Below, one piece after another: positions 10,215-20,669 of a DNA stretch of 64,000 bases. Each line of letters starts with the position of its first letter. The stretch's first letter is position 1. Source of the DNA: Prorocentrum cordatum (taxonomy: Eukaryota; Sar; Dinophyceae; Prorocentrales; Prorocentraceae). Made by a program: the position numbers and the translations under genes. The notes beneath the pieces were generated by a model that was not told the DNA's origin, made no database searches, and saw only the letters and a program-made list of their open reading frames with translations. The DNA lies in the NCBI GenBank assembly GCA_963575745.1, contig CAUYUJ010005692.1, positions 481,092-545,091 on the forward strand, written 5' to 3'.

Positions 10215-10832
10215 CTATTCGTCTTCACATCGACCATAGTTGGAAAGAAGACCATCGAATAAGCTCCCTCCGCAGATGTTGTCGTACTTCCCCTGGTACG
10301 TGAGTCGGTGCCGTTGAGGCGTCACTCGCTGTCGGTAGCCGGCTCCCGGCGAACCTTTCTCTGAAACTTCTGCACTGCTTCCTGAACCTCCTTCTCCACT
10401 GCCCTCCCCGTTTTGGTAGCATGCCACTCCCCCTCGCCATCATACCATGCTACCTTCCTCTGTTTTCCTGAGCCGTCCTTTAATGCTCTGCCTCCATGTG
10501 ATTCTCACCTCCTTATTAGAGTATTCAAGATGTTTCTGAAGATAATATTAAGTGTAACCCAACCATTTCTCCCGGATTTGCTCCTCCCTCGTCAGGTTAT
10601 TCCGGAAAAATATCTGACCAAAAGCATTTTCATCATTGCTCAATGCGTCCTTCACTTTCTTCCAAAATGCCACTTTGGCCGGCACGCTGGGGAACTCCAT
10701 CATTCCCATTTTGGTTTGGTCCGACCCTGTCGTCACAGTCGCATGCACACGCTCCCCAAGATGATCACGGGGAGGTGGAGGAAAGGAGGAGTAAAGGAGG
10801 AGGAGCAGCAGCAGCAGCAGCAGGAGGAACAA
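10215..10832 (-). pseudogene. Degenerate coding region with two in-frame stops
   Basis: One minus-strand frame reads FPSVPAKVAFWKKVKDAL, NAFGQIFFRNNLTREEQIR, then a TAA (10550-10548). It continues in frame with NKEVRITWRQSIKGRLRKTE, then a TGA near 10440, then RHRLTYQGKYDNICGGS to a final stop at 10215. The good protein character on both sides of each stop argues for a single ancestral ORF. The 10780-10960 region is strongly pyrimidine-rich on this strand, so the first coding block (to about 10745) could also be a real terminal exon. The identity is unknown; association with the downstream LINE is inferred from orientation only. Confidence 0.5.
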
Positions 10833-11131
10833 GGATAAAGAGAAGGATACGGAGGAGAATGACGGCGAAAACGAGGGCGAAGAGGAGGGCGAGGAGGACT
10901 AAGGGGGAGGGCAAGGAGACAAGAGGAGCAGGAGGAGGAGGAGGAGAAGAGAAGCGTAAAGCAAAAGGACAAGGAAGTAAAGACGGGAGACCGGACCGGG
11001 AGGAGAGCCTGAGTCAACTCAAGATGCATCAACCCTGCTGGAATACGTCATCCCACCTCAAGGCCCACCCCCTTGAGAGACGAGCACCCCATGGGCCTGC
11101 AATGCAGGCGGGAGCTCCGCTTCGAAACAAG

Positions 11132-12035
11132 CTCACGTCCACCCTCCGAGCGATCGTGTTACCAAATCCAGCCGCTGGACGCGTGGAGGGCGCACGATGC
11201 TCTCGCCGTTGGCGCCGCGCGCCACCCGTCTGCAACACAGCTCCAACAGTGACACGCGAGGAGGAGGAGGAGGAGGAGGAGGAGAGGAGGAGGAGGAGGA
11301 GGGAGGAGGAGGAGGAGGAGGAGGAGGAGAGGAGGGAGGGAGGAGGGAGGGAGGGGAGGGGAGGGAAGGGGAGGAGGGGAGGGGGGAGGGGGAGGGGGAG
11401 GAGGGGGGGGAGGAGGGGGAGGAGGGGGAGGAGGGGGGAGGAGGGGGTCCCGCGGCGGCCCCGAGCTGAAGAAGCGAGCCCGCCTCCCCCCGGTGCAGCT
11501 CCTGCACGGAAGCAGGAGCCGCCGGCAAGAGCTCGGGCGAACTCTCAAAGGGGCCTCCCTCCCTCCCTCCCTTCCCCTCCCTCCTCTCCTCCCTCCCTCC
11601 TCCTCCCCTCCTCCCCTCCGCCCCCTCCCTCTCCGCCTCCTCCTCCCCTCCTCCTCCTCCTCCCTCCTCACTCCTCCCTCCTCCCTCCTTCCTACCTCCC
11701 TCCTCCTCCTCCCTCCTCCCTCCCTCCTCCCTCCTCCTCCGCCTCCTCCTCCTCCTCCTCCTCCTCCGCCTCCTCCTCCTCCTACTCCTCGTTTGAAAAA
11801 GAACCACCCTCCACGCGTGTCACTGCGGCGCAAGGAACGGCTGACATGCGCAGAGGTGGAACACTCTCGAGCGACAGCCCCGCCGGCTGAAGAGAAGTCG
11901 CCTTCCATCCGCGTAAGTGTTGGATTTGTTTTGCAGACGGGTGCGCGCGGCGCCAGCAGCGAGAGCCCCACGCTCAAAGTCATACACCCTCCAGGCGTCT
12001 AACAGCTGGATTTGGTAATACGAGTGTGCGCGGCG
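11132..12035. repeat. ~900-bp imperfect palindrome around purine/pyrimidine tracts
   Basis: The reverse complement of 11155-11232 matches 11926-12022. Both arms contain GCAGACGGGTG, GCGCGGCGCCA, GCGAGAGC, CCCTCCA and GCTGGATTTGGTAA in the same order. Nearer the centre CAGTGACACGCG (11247-11258) pairs with CGCGTGTCACTG (11814-11825). The core is a GGA-rich tract (about 11255-11455) opposed to a TCC-rich tract (about 11540-11795). A third partial copy of the arm follows at 12022-12100. Arg-, Ser- and Glu-rich open frames across it are repeat artefacts. Confidence 0.85.
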
Positions 12036-12639
12036 CCAAAGCGAGAGCCGCATTTTCATAACAATTCGCCCTCCACACGAGCGGCTGAGGAAAACTCTGG
12101 TGAAACGCCCAGCCCGCCCTAACGACACGTATGGTAGCGCGGCGGGAAGGAGCTATTTCTCAAGAAGAGATCTCAGGGCAGAAGGAGAAGGATGAGCAGG
12201 AGAACAGGGTGGAGGAGAGAAGGAGGAGAATCGCGTCTTAAATCAGGAAGAGAAGTCTCGGGTAAGGAGGAGGAGGAGGAAGAAGAGAAAGAAAAAGACA
12301 AGATGGATGAGGGCGGGGAGGAAAGGGGGAGGCGAGGACGAGGGCGAGGAGGACGTCCACGACAGCGGGCCCGGGCCGCAGCGCGGCGCAGAGGACCCTG
12401 GGCCGAAATGCTGCGGACGCGCCCGCTGGAGGGAGGCTGGACCCGCGTGTGCACGCGGCCGCTGCCTGCTACGAGTCGGCCTGTCCTACCCGCCTTTTCT
12501 TACCCGTTTTCCTCCTCCTCCTCCTCCTCCTCCTCCTCGCCTTCCTCCTGAATATTATTATCATTGTTCTTAATATTTCTATGAGTATCAGTATTCCTAC
12601 AGTACTGTTATTATTGCTATTAGTGGTCCTATTCTTCTG

Positions 12640-13150
12640 AATAATACTACTATTAATCCCACCAGCCATTTAGGGCGTAGGTGGTCTGGGGTGTTTTGTC
12701 TTCCATCTGCCCTCTTCCCCTTCGGGGACGGGTTTACCCCTCCCCCTACGCCCTCGCCTGGACCGGGCCGGTCGCGAGGTGTCCGGGCGTCCAAAACGGC
12801 CTCGACGAGGAAGCCAAAACCCTTAGTTTTATCAAGGTTTCGGCCCCATGTTGGCCTCTTGGGGGGGGCAGCGCTAATTGAAGTTCCCCTCTTGTTTGAT
12901 CGATGTCCTCCAAAATGGCCCCAAGAGCGCTCCCAAGGCTCCCAAGAGAATTTCAAGAGGGCCCCAAGAGGCGCCCAGGAGGCCCCAGGAGGCCCCCAAG
13001 AGGCCTCGAAGATTCCCACAAGAGACCCCCAAGAGGCCCCAAGAAGCTCCCAGAGGCACCCAAGACGCTCCAAGAGGCCTCCTGGACCGCCAAGAGGACC
13101 CCAAAATGCTCCAAGGGGCCTCCACTGGGGGACACTTCCTCTGCGTGCTG
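12640..13150 (+). repeat. Dispersed repeat copy with CCCAAGAGGCGCCC modules
   Basis: The segment 12870-13130 starts with a G-run, AATTGAAG and TTTGATCGATGTCCTCCAAA, then runs into modular CCAAGAGGCGCCCAGGAGGC repeats. The same order (G-run, GCGAATTG, TTTGATCAAT, ATGGCCCCAAGAGCGC) is found at 47925-48250 and, inverted, at 38300-38580. The preceding 12640-12860 stretch holds no gene I can support. The AT-rich stretch 13240-13450 is also empty. Confidence 0.7.
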
Positions 13151-13673
13151 CCCACTTCCCTGGTTGAGCCAACTCCTCTGGACATCGTTTCTGGATGGGC
13201 TGGTGAGGTTATGCAAAGCGTCTAGAATACGATCATCATTGGTCTTCACGTGTGTCGTCTCGTTGATACTGTGATTATGATGTACTCTTGAAAGTTGTTG
13301 TATTACTAAGAATAATATGAATGTTTGAATGATTGCTCATATTCGTGAAAATTTTCATTCGTATTATCAACATTACAACTATTCATACTATGTTACTCGT
13401 CTTCTTCACCTTACTCATGGGCTGAATAAATGTTACTAAAAATGTTATTAAGAGCCCAACTCCTCCGACTTCTCCTCCTCTGCTTCCTCCTCCTCCACCT
13501 CCTCCTGCCCCTCCTCTTTCTCCTCCTCCTCTTCCTGCATGCCACCCCTTAGTATTCCGACTCCTCCTCCACTTCCTCCTCCTTCCGTTCCTTACCCACT
13601 TCTTCCTCCTCCTCCTCCTCCTCCTCCTCCTCCTCCTCCTACTACTTACTACTACTACTACTACTACTACTAC

Positions 13674-13773
13674 NNNNNNNNNNNNNNNNNNNNNNNNNNN
13701 NNNNNNNNNNNNNNNNNNNNNNNNNNNNNNNNNNNNNNNNNNNNNNNNNNNNNNNNNNNNNNNNNNNNNNNNN
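13674..13773. other. Assembly gap of exactly 100 N
   Basis: One hundred N bases. The left flank is a TCC/TAC pyrimidine tract and the right flank starts GAGGATGAGGAGGAG, so the gap lies at the turn of a pyrimidine-to-purine inverted repeat. Its true length is unknown. Confidence 1.
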
Positions 13774-14471
13774 GAGGATGAGGAGGAGTAGGGGGGGCAG
13801 GAGGAGGAGGAACACCACCAAGGTGGTCCTTATTTTCAGCGTCCTGGCTGTATCGAACCATGGCTTCTCCCGCTCCGGCGCGGCGCTGTCTGCTTCGCTC
13901 GCCGAACCACCAATTTTAAGAGTAAGAGCGGCAGCAGGGCCGCGCGCGCGCCAGGGAACTATCTGCCGTCGCCCCAAGTGCCGCCCAGGTTTCGCGTGAA
14001 AGTACGGCCGGACCTAGGACAGGAGAGCATGCTTCGGGGATGGACAAAGCCCCTTTAGCACAATATGGTTTAGTGAAAGCGACCTCGGGCCCACACCTGG
14101 AGGGCGGAAGCCTGGAAAATGACGACCGCGGCGCCCTCTCGAGAACCGAAAACGATTCACAAATCGACGTGTCAGCGTGGGGGTTTTGTCCACCCCCGAA
14201 TCCTTCAAGAACATGTGAGCGACGATCAAGAACGGGTCTTACGGGCGGTGGCATAGCGACCTGACGCGGTGGCTTACGCGGGCCGCCCGCGCGGCATGAG
14301 GGCGCTTACGCGCGACGTTACTTGAGCAGTTTACGGGCCAATTTCGGCGAAGACGACCCCGTTTTGTTGCGTCGCTCATGTGGCCCTCGGAGGGCTAAAC
14401 ACTGAAAAACCTTAGAGGGTACCCTCCCTCAGGATGCGCAAGACCATCCAACAACCACGAACAACCTCAGG

Positions 14472-14883
14472 GCACCCTCCTCGAACCGACCTCGATCCGA
14501 TGCCGCGGACCGACCGTAGCAGTACTGCGTCGATGCGGCTGGTGTTTTGTCTCCGTCGCTCTCATCAGGAATCTGACACTGCGAATGGCGGCCCAGTGGT
14601 GCTCTCGCGCAACAGCTGTGGCAGGTCTGGTCCTACTCCCCCCCGCGGGCGCTGCCCGTGCTCCTGCCCCCTCCCCTGCGCCTTCCGTCTGACCGATGTA
14701 AGCGCGCACTACAGCCGAGCCTAGGCCAGAAGAACATCCGACAAAAACATGAGACCCTCCGCCTGCCAGAACGCACAGAATATCCAAGGTACCCTCCCCA
14801 GGGCGCACAAGAACATCCCGAAGACACAAAGATCATTGGGATACCCTCCCCGAACCGACCTCGATCTTGTACCTCGGACCGAC
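14472..14883 (+). repeat. Diverged ~42-bp direct repeat pair
   Basis: ACCCTCCTCGAACCGACCTC (14472) and ACCCTCCCCGAACCGACCTC (14842) begin two copies that also share GGACCGAC at their ends. The rest of 13774-14950 has no reliable coding region. Confidence 0.65.
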
Positions 14884-14956
14884 TGGAATCCCAGCATCTA
14901 GTTGCCCCAGAAGCTGCTCGTTTGCCACTGTAGGGGCGACGTAAGACTCAGGTTCG

Positions 14957-15130
14957 GTGGGCTCGGGTTGGCCCGACGAGGCCAACCATGAAGATGGCAA
15001 CGCCCAGTATGAAATTCGACGCGAACTCCCGCTGCAGACACCCCGAGAATACTGGACAGTGAAAACCTGGGACGCGCTCGTCAAACAGCATCGGCAAGCC
15101 CGAGATCCGGCGTACTCGAGTCTTACGTTT
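14957..15130 (+). CDS. Possible exon fragment, unknown
   Basis: A plus-strand frame has a protein-like stretch, NAQYEIRRELPLQTPREY and WDALVKQHRQARDPAYSS, unlike the biased frames around it. No splice sites or neighbours support it, and it runs into the dispersed repeat at 15131. It could equally be chance or a retroelement remnant. Confidence 0.22.
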
Positions 15131-15300
15131 CTAGAAGGGCTCAGGGACAAACAAACTGATAGACACAAATCCCCGGATTCCCAATATTTTCCAGTATTTT
15201 CTTGGCTCTCGTCTTCCCCCCGCATCCAATAGGTTCCGATATTTTCGCGGAGGTCGACGATGAATTGCGTCTGCGTGTGTTTTCCTTCCCGAAGTTTCCC
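15131..15300 (+). repeat. Left copy of a ~170-bp repeat bracketing the large retroelement
   Basis: Same orientation and order of blocks as 29520-29680: GAAGGG, a GGGACAAACA-like block, TATTTTC with TTCTCGTCT or CTCTCGTCT, then TCGACGATNAATTG and TTTTCC or TTTCCC. Identity is patchy but collinear. A (TCC)n tract lies just inside each copy (15416-15560 and 29250-29430). Confidence 0.65.
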
Positions 15301-15415
15301 CGACGCTGGAGGGGGGCAGGGCGGGAGAGGGCGAGGCCCACTGGCTCGTTCGGCCTGGCAAACTCGACGTGCACCCGACCCTTCCTCTCGGTTCCCCCTG
15401 GTCCCTGGCCCGCTC

Positions 15416-15560
15416 CTCCTCCTCCTCCTCCTCCCCCTCCTCCTCCTCCTCCTCTTCCTCCTCCTCCTCCTCCACTTCCTCCTCTCCCAACTCCTCCAAC
15501 TCCTCCTCCATGCCTCCTCCTCCATCCCTCCCCCTCCTCCTCCTCCGCTGTTTCCGCTGT
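15416..15560. repeat. (TCC)n polypyrimidine tract
   Basis: A CTC/TCC-rich tract with few interruptions. The stretch 15560-16100 following it is GC-rich and holds no gene I can support. Confidence 0.9.
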
Positions 15561-16106
15561 TTGCCGCGCCATGAAGGTCTGTGCCTTGCAGCGCCACTCG
15601 GCGGCCGAAGCCGCCGCCAGAGGAGGGGGGGGGAAGGCCCGTCCCGCCCAGGCGCGCGGGGCGGCAGAGGAGCGGGGGCCAGGCCTGGCGGCTCTACGAG
15701 CAGAGGCGCCTGAGGACCCCGCCAGGAGGAGCAGAGGAGAGCCTGCCTGGGCCAGGGGAGGAGAGGGGCGGGGTCCTAGGGCCAAGGCGGCAATCCGAGG
15801 GCCTCCGAAAGACGGGGGGGGAAGGGCCTCACGGGGAAAGCGAGGGGGGAAGCCTCGGACTGCCTCGAGATGCCGAATTGGGATGGGCCCGTCGCGCTGC
15901 CGCCCAGGATATCCGCCCAAGTCCAGCAGCTTATCCATACCTGGGCGGCAGCGCACAGGCGCTGGGACCAGGCGGGCAGATGGCCCACCTGGTGTGCCTC
16001 CCCCTAACCCCTCCAGAGCCAGAAGGCCAACGACAAGGAATCCCTGGGAATGGCCATGAAAAGGGATACAGAAGGGGGTTAAAGGGGAGGCGCCAAGTTA
16101 CGGTCC

Positions 16107-16808
16107 CTAGGGACCCCTATGTCGCGGCCCCCTCAGGCGCCGTCGGCCGCGAGCTCGCCGAGCCTCGAGCCGCGCCTTCTCCGAACTCGCTGTGCTGGTG
16201 GTCCTGCACTGGTCCTTGTCGAGGACGGTCTTGTCGGCCCACTCCCTCGCCTCGTCAGCGAAGTCAGGGCACTCCTCGGCCTCGATGGACCACTCGGTAG
16301 TCCACGATCTTGCGGTACCCGACCCTGTGGTACTCGGCACCGTCGTGCTGGACGAAGTGGCGGTACTTGTCTCGATATGATGAACCTTCTCCATTTGCTC
16401 CATTCACTCCATTCGACTCGGCATCGCTGATCCAGTGGCCGTTTGTCTCGGTGATGGTGGGCTTTGTACTGGGCTCGGTCGCCCTGGTCGAGTGAAACTG
16501 TTTGACTGTGTTGGGCTCAGGCTCCTGGTACTCGACTCAGACGATGTGGTACTTGTCGTGCTGGTTACAGGTCGTTGGGGATCGGCTGGTTGCTGGTAGG
16601 TGGAATAGGTTGTAGGCGCACTCAGGCCTCCATGCACCGACTTCAAGTAGGGTTCTTGGCGGCCCCACCTCGTCCCGCTATGGCTAGGGGTCACAGTGCC
16701 CTCGGTGGGGGCGAACCCCAGGCCCAGTGATTCTTCTGCTGTCGATGAGGAAGGTCTCGGCTGCCCTATGCTTCGCCCTTGGGCGCTCGGGAGCTCCATC
16801 TCCGCCAT
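16107..16808 (-). pseudogene. 3' terminal Ser/Thr-rich frame of the retroelement, split by one TGA
   Basis: Frames 16808-16404 and 16403-16107 are the same reading frame separated only by TGA (16406-16404). The encoded region is Ser/Thr/Pro-rich (TSTTSTTSSESSTRSLSPTQ) followed by an acidic block (EWSIEAEECPDFADEAREWA). It lies downstream of the methyltransferase stop at 17229. It may be the tail of the same polyprotein or 3' UTR. No domain is recognised. Confidence 0.35.
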
Positions 16809-17067
16809 GGGAATGGCGGGGGTGGCGAGCTAGGGCGGACCGCGGGGGCGCGGGCAGTACTCGTCCTGCCCCCCCCCCCCTGCCCCTCACCATCCCCCCT
16901 GGTAGGCGCGGGCAGTGCTCGTCCTGCCCCCCCACCCTTCGAGCCCGTCTCGAAGTTTGATCCTTGCCTCACCAGGGCAGCGTTGACTCGTACTTGGTGT
17001 AGTTGGCATGTAGTCTGGCTGGTACCTCTGAGCCCTGGCTGTACGGCGGCCGTGTCCATCACTGCTA

Positions 17068-17215
17068 CAAAACGTGGCGACGTGTGCCTGGGGTGTTCCC
17101 TCGCATTCGGGGCTTCCCCAGGACTTGCGCCCTGACGACTCGTGCAAAACTTGGCGACGTAGCCTGAGGTATTCCATCGCACTCGGGGCTTCCTCAGGAC
17201 TTGCGCCCTGACCCT
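17068..17215. repeat. Tandem duplication of ~78 bp
   Basis: Two adjacent copies both contain CAAAAC, TGGCGACGT, TCGCA, TCGGGGCTTCC and AGGACTTGCGCCCTGAC, in the region just downstream of the methyltransferase frame. At 16848-16935 another short duplication repeats GCGCGGGCAGT and CTCGTCCTGCCCCCC. Confidence 0.75.
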
Positions 17216-17228
17216 TTGGTACTTGTCG

Positions 17229-18221
17229 TCAGGGCACTTCGTCGCGATCCGCGTCGTCAGCTTGTGCTCGAACAGTTCCCGTCGAATTGGTGGTCCTGCT
17301 CATTGCCTTGTCGGGTCGGTCCTGCAGGGCCCACTCCCCCGCCTCCTCCAACCAGGTCGGGGCGCCCCCTCGCCTCGCTGGGCCACGATGGTAGTCCTGA
17401 CCCATCTCCCTGGTCTTGTAGCGGTCGAGCGGCTGGAAGAAGTGGGCTACGTCGTCGTCGATGTGCCATCCGTGGACGTCGCTAGGCGACTCGCCAAAGC
17501 GCCGCCTTATATGCTTCGCCAGTGCGGTCGCGATGGCCTGGCACAACCTGTTCGGGTACTCCTTGGCCGCCGCGGTGCGCCACTGGCCGTCGTCGTTGAT
17601 GCCCGCCAGCTCCGCGTGGTAGGAGGCCGTGTGGAAGCACCTCCCGCCCCCAGGCAATCTGCTGATTTCTGCTCGGAGGGTTGGTAGGGATACAGCCAGC
17701 AGGCTTGTGGACTTCATCGAACGCGCTCCACAGGTGCACGGGTCGAATGTGATCGGCTCGACCCCCTGCTGGTCCAGGGGGTGGCGCGCCTCGGGGAGCC
17801 TCCAGGAGCTGGCGAAGTGCTCCTCGGTGGGCTCGCATGGGTGCTCGAGCATGCCTGGGGCTCCAAGGTTGCGGCACATGTACATGAGCTCCAGCTGTGT
17901 CCTGCATAGGCGATTGCCTATCGCTACTTGCTCCATCTCTGGACGGGAAAGGTGGCGAAGGCCCCACAAGCTGTTGCTGCTTCTTAGGGGTCTTGGTGGG
18001 CGACCCCTGCAGTCATTGGGGGGCAGGTGGCGCGCTCGGCTCCAGGTCTCGCACGGCGGTCCGCCGATGACTCCTGCAATCCTCCCTGCTTGTGCCATGC
18101 CTCGCCACTTGTTGACTGCGACTTCTGATGTCAGGTCGCCGAAGGTCGGGTCATTGGCGATGTCCAGGCTGAGCATGTGTATGTCGCATGAAGCCCGACT
18201 GCTAAGACGGTCGAACCAATC
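17229..18221 (-). pseudogene. C5-cytosine-methyltransferase-like domain of the retroelement
   Basis: This continues the RT frame directly after TAG (18224-18222). The SAM-binding motif I equivalent, LHLFSGRRREGDV, sits just before that stop, so the domain straddles it. After the stop come DWFDRLSSRASCDIHMLSLD, the motif IV equivalent GVIGGPPCETWSRAR with the catalytic Pro-Cys, and the motif VI equivalent GMLEHPCEP with the conserved Glu. About 330 residues remain, ending with QADDADRDEVP. The product would methylate cytosine in DNA if active, but later target-recognition motifs are not identifiable by eye. RT-linked methyltransferases are known in dinoflagellates. The TAG either kills the fusion or would have to be read through. 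Confidence 0.78.
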
Positions 18222-20669
18222 CTAAACATCTCCCTCTCGGCGACGGCCGCTGAACAGATGCAGCGTCCGAGCTGGCCTGGGCCTGGGTACAGCAGCTGGC
18301 GGCGGCGGTGGCTCCTCGATGAAGGGGAGCTCGAGGCTCTCGTAGTGGCCGCCATTGCTGTCGTCGCTGTCCTCGTCCGTGTGTATTTCTGGAGGACGAG
18401 CAGGAACTGCAGGCTTCTCTGCCCAGTCGATGGGCCTGCCCGCCCTTCTGTTCGCCTGCTGCTGGTCGCGCACCACTTGCTGGTTGTGCTGCAGCTCGGC
18501 TTTGCTGAGGAGTGCTGGACGTGTCTTTCGCCAATGTCGAGCGCACCTGCGCACTCGCAGCAAGTGCTTGACCAGCCTGTTTGTGGTGTGGTAATCCATG
18601 CCGCATCCGTAGCAGACCGAACCAGTTGCCCACGAGATAGGATGCCCCGACGAGGTGTGGTCCTTGGTGATGTGGGCTCGTAGCACTGCGGCGCTGAGTT
18701 CGGTACGTCCGCAGTGGTAGCATAGGTACTTGCGCTGCTGCTCGAAGTAATGGTCTGGGAAGGGCGAGATGGCTTCCGTGTTGGTCCACCGCTGGAGTCG
18801 TAGCCGCCATCGAGCGTGGTCATCGTGATCGTACTGGCGGGCTTTGCCACGTTGGCAAGCTTTCTTGACTGCACTGAGGTAGCTTTTGTAGTCGTTCCTG
18901 GCCCAGTCCTTCCAGTCTTCGAGCGTGTATGCTCCACCACGCTCATCAGGTCCTGTGTGGTCGCGGACCCAGTCTAAGTCGCGGCGGAGCAGTGCCACCC
19001 AGCCGTAACTACCATCCCATGCTTGGCTGAGTAGTCGGCGGAGGTGCAGGGGTCCCCAGTTGAGGCATCTACCGAATAGTCGTAGCCGCTCAAGACGTAG
19101 GACTATCTCGGGGGGCAGCTTGTCGACCCTTTCGAGGATCTGGGTGTTCGTGACCTCCTTTTTCTGTCGTACTTTCCATGTGATCCTCTGCGCGGCAGCG
19201 TAGTTCACGATATACTGGTTGTTGAAATTCCTGGCCTGGCCTGCTGTGAGTTCAGGCCAGGTAGACGCATTGTATAGCAGCTGGGATAGCACCACACTGT
19301 CGGCTAGGTAGGCCTTGTCTTTGATGGCCAGCTCTGATCGACGGTGGACTTCGCGATGGAGAGGCCTTGTGGATGTCGCAGCGGTGGCTCCCTTCACTGC
19401 AACATCCACCGCAGGGGATGCATTGTCGGTTGCGTAGGTCCCGAGGAGCTTGTGGTGGCGGACAACCTCGACGTAGCTCTCTGCGAGAGGGACCTCGATC
19501 TTCGGCACTCCATTGGAATAGAAGCTGCCCCGAGCTTGCCGGCTCCCAGGCCCACTGAAGTCGATCATCACCTTGGTCTTGGTAAGCTGCAGCTGGAGGC
19601 CGAAGGTGCTGGCGGCACAGTAGACGGCTTCGCAGAATCCCGTGGCCTCGGACTGAATGTGATCGGGGCTGGTGAACACGTGCATGCCCGTGAGGTCGTC
19701 GACGAACGATAGGCCGTGAGGTTCGTGCTTCTGGAGTGGTCCGTCTGTGGGGTCGGTGTCGCATGCGAAGCTGCTGTCTAGGGGCTTGCCCTGGGGTCTT
19801 AGCCCCCGCTGCGCAAGGTAGCTGTCAATCATGCGGTGGACTCGGCCGAAGAGCAGATTGAAGTCCGCGTCGGCTAGGGGCACGCCAGGCCTGGTGCCCT
19901 TGTGCGGTGCCATGAGGTTCTGGGAGAACCTGCGCGATGTCCACCTGTTGCGGTAACCTTCTGCAATGAGGGCAGCCAGGTGGGAGCCGTCCAACACTGT
20001 GTCGAGTATCCCTGGGTTGGCCATGAGGTGCTCCAGTTGTGGCTGGGCCCAAAGGGGAACTTCGAGGTTTTCTAGCACCTCCTTGACCTCGTCCTCCTCG
20101 CCTGGGATGCCATGGACCACCTGGACTACAACCGAGTAGAAGGCCTCCTTTAAGTCGTAGCAGCTGATCATGGAGCACTTCCCTTGGGCCTGGCTTCTCT
20201 CTGTGAAGAGGCGCGCTGCTAGGACCGCCATGTCAGCCCCTCGCTTGGGCCGGCCGCCAACCTGGATGTCCTCCAGCGCTATGGCGAGGGTAGTGTTGAG
20301 CATAGCCCTCAGGTATGTATGGTGGTGCTTGCCCAGGACGTTGTTTAAGAGGATCTCGCGGTACGCTAGGAGGTACCGTGGGTCGCCTTTTCCTTCTGGG
20401 GATTGCGACCAGGTCCCCGCCCTTGAAGCTAAGCGGCTCCCGTACGGCGGTCGCCACCTTGGTGAAGAGGGGGTGCAGTAGCCTTGCTGCCTCTGTAGGA
20501 GCCGCCCTGAGGACGGCGTTCGTGAGCCCGTCAGGGCCTCCTTGCGCCCCAGCCTTGGCCGCAGCGAACTGGGCCTGTCAGACGGCCAGGGGCATCGCCA
20601 TGGAGAGATCCAGCATGCCGTCAAAAGGCCTGGTCTTGCTGTCATGAGTGTACTTGTTGGCAAGATCAT
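18222..20669 (-). pseudogene. Reverse transcriptase with C-terminal zinc fingers
   Basis: A continuous 815-codon minus-strand frame; the coding part probably starts at the frameshift near 20405. Motif A is SCYDLKEAFYSV (catalytic Asp), motif B GTRPGVPLADADFNLLF, motif C LSFVDDLTGMHV (the FVDD box) and motif D LQLTKTKVMIDF. The thumb-like region follows with LLYNASTWPELTAGQ. Two fingers come after it: YLCYHCGRTELSAAVLRAH, a C2H2 pattern with 12-residue spacing, and VCYGCGMDYHTTNRLVKHLL ending in a Cys, a C2HC pattern. The frame then reaches the methyltransferase start before the TAG. The role was target-primed reverse transcription of the element RNA. Confidence 0.88.

Noticed and set aside
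10643-11983. Arg/Glu- and Ser/Pro-rich proteins of 220-415 residues
   Set aside because: They are driven by GGA/TCC tracts within a palindrome; composition is pure low complexity.
12905-12925. CTCCAAAATGGCC as a reverse-complement leader relict
   Set aside because: A 10-base match only, inside a modular repeat that contains many similar words.
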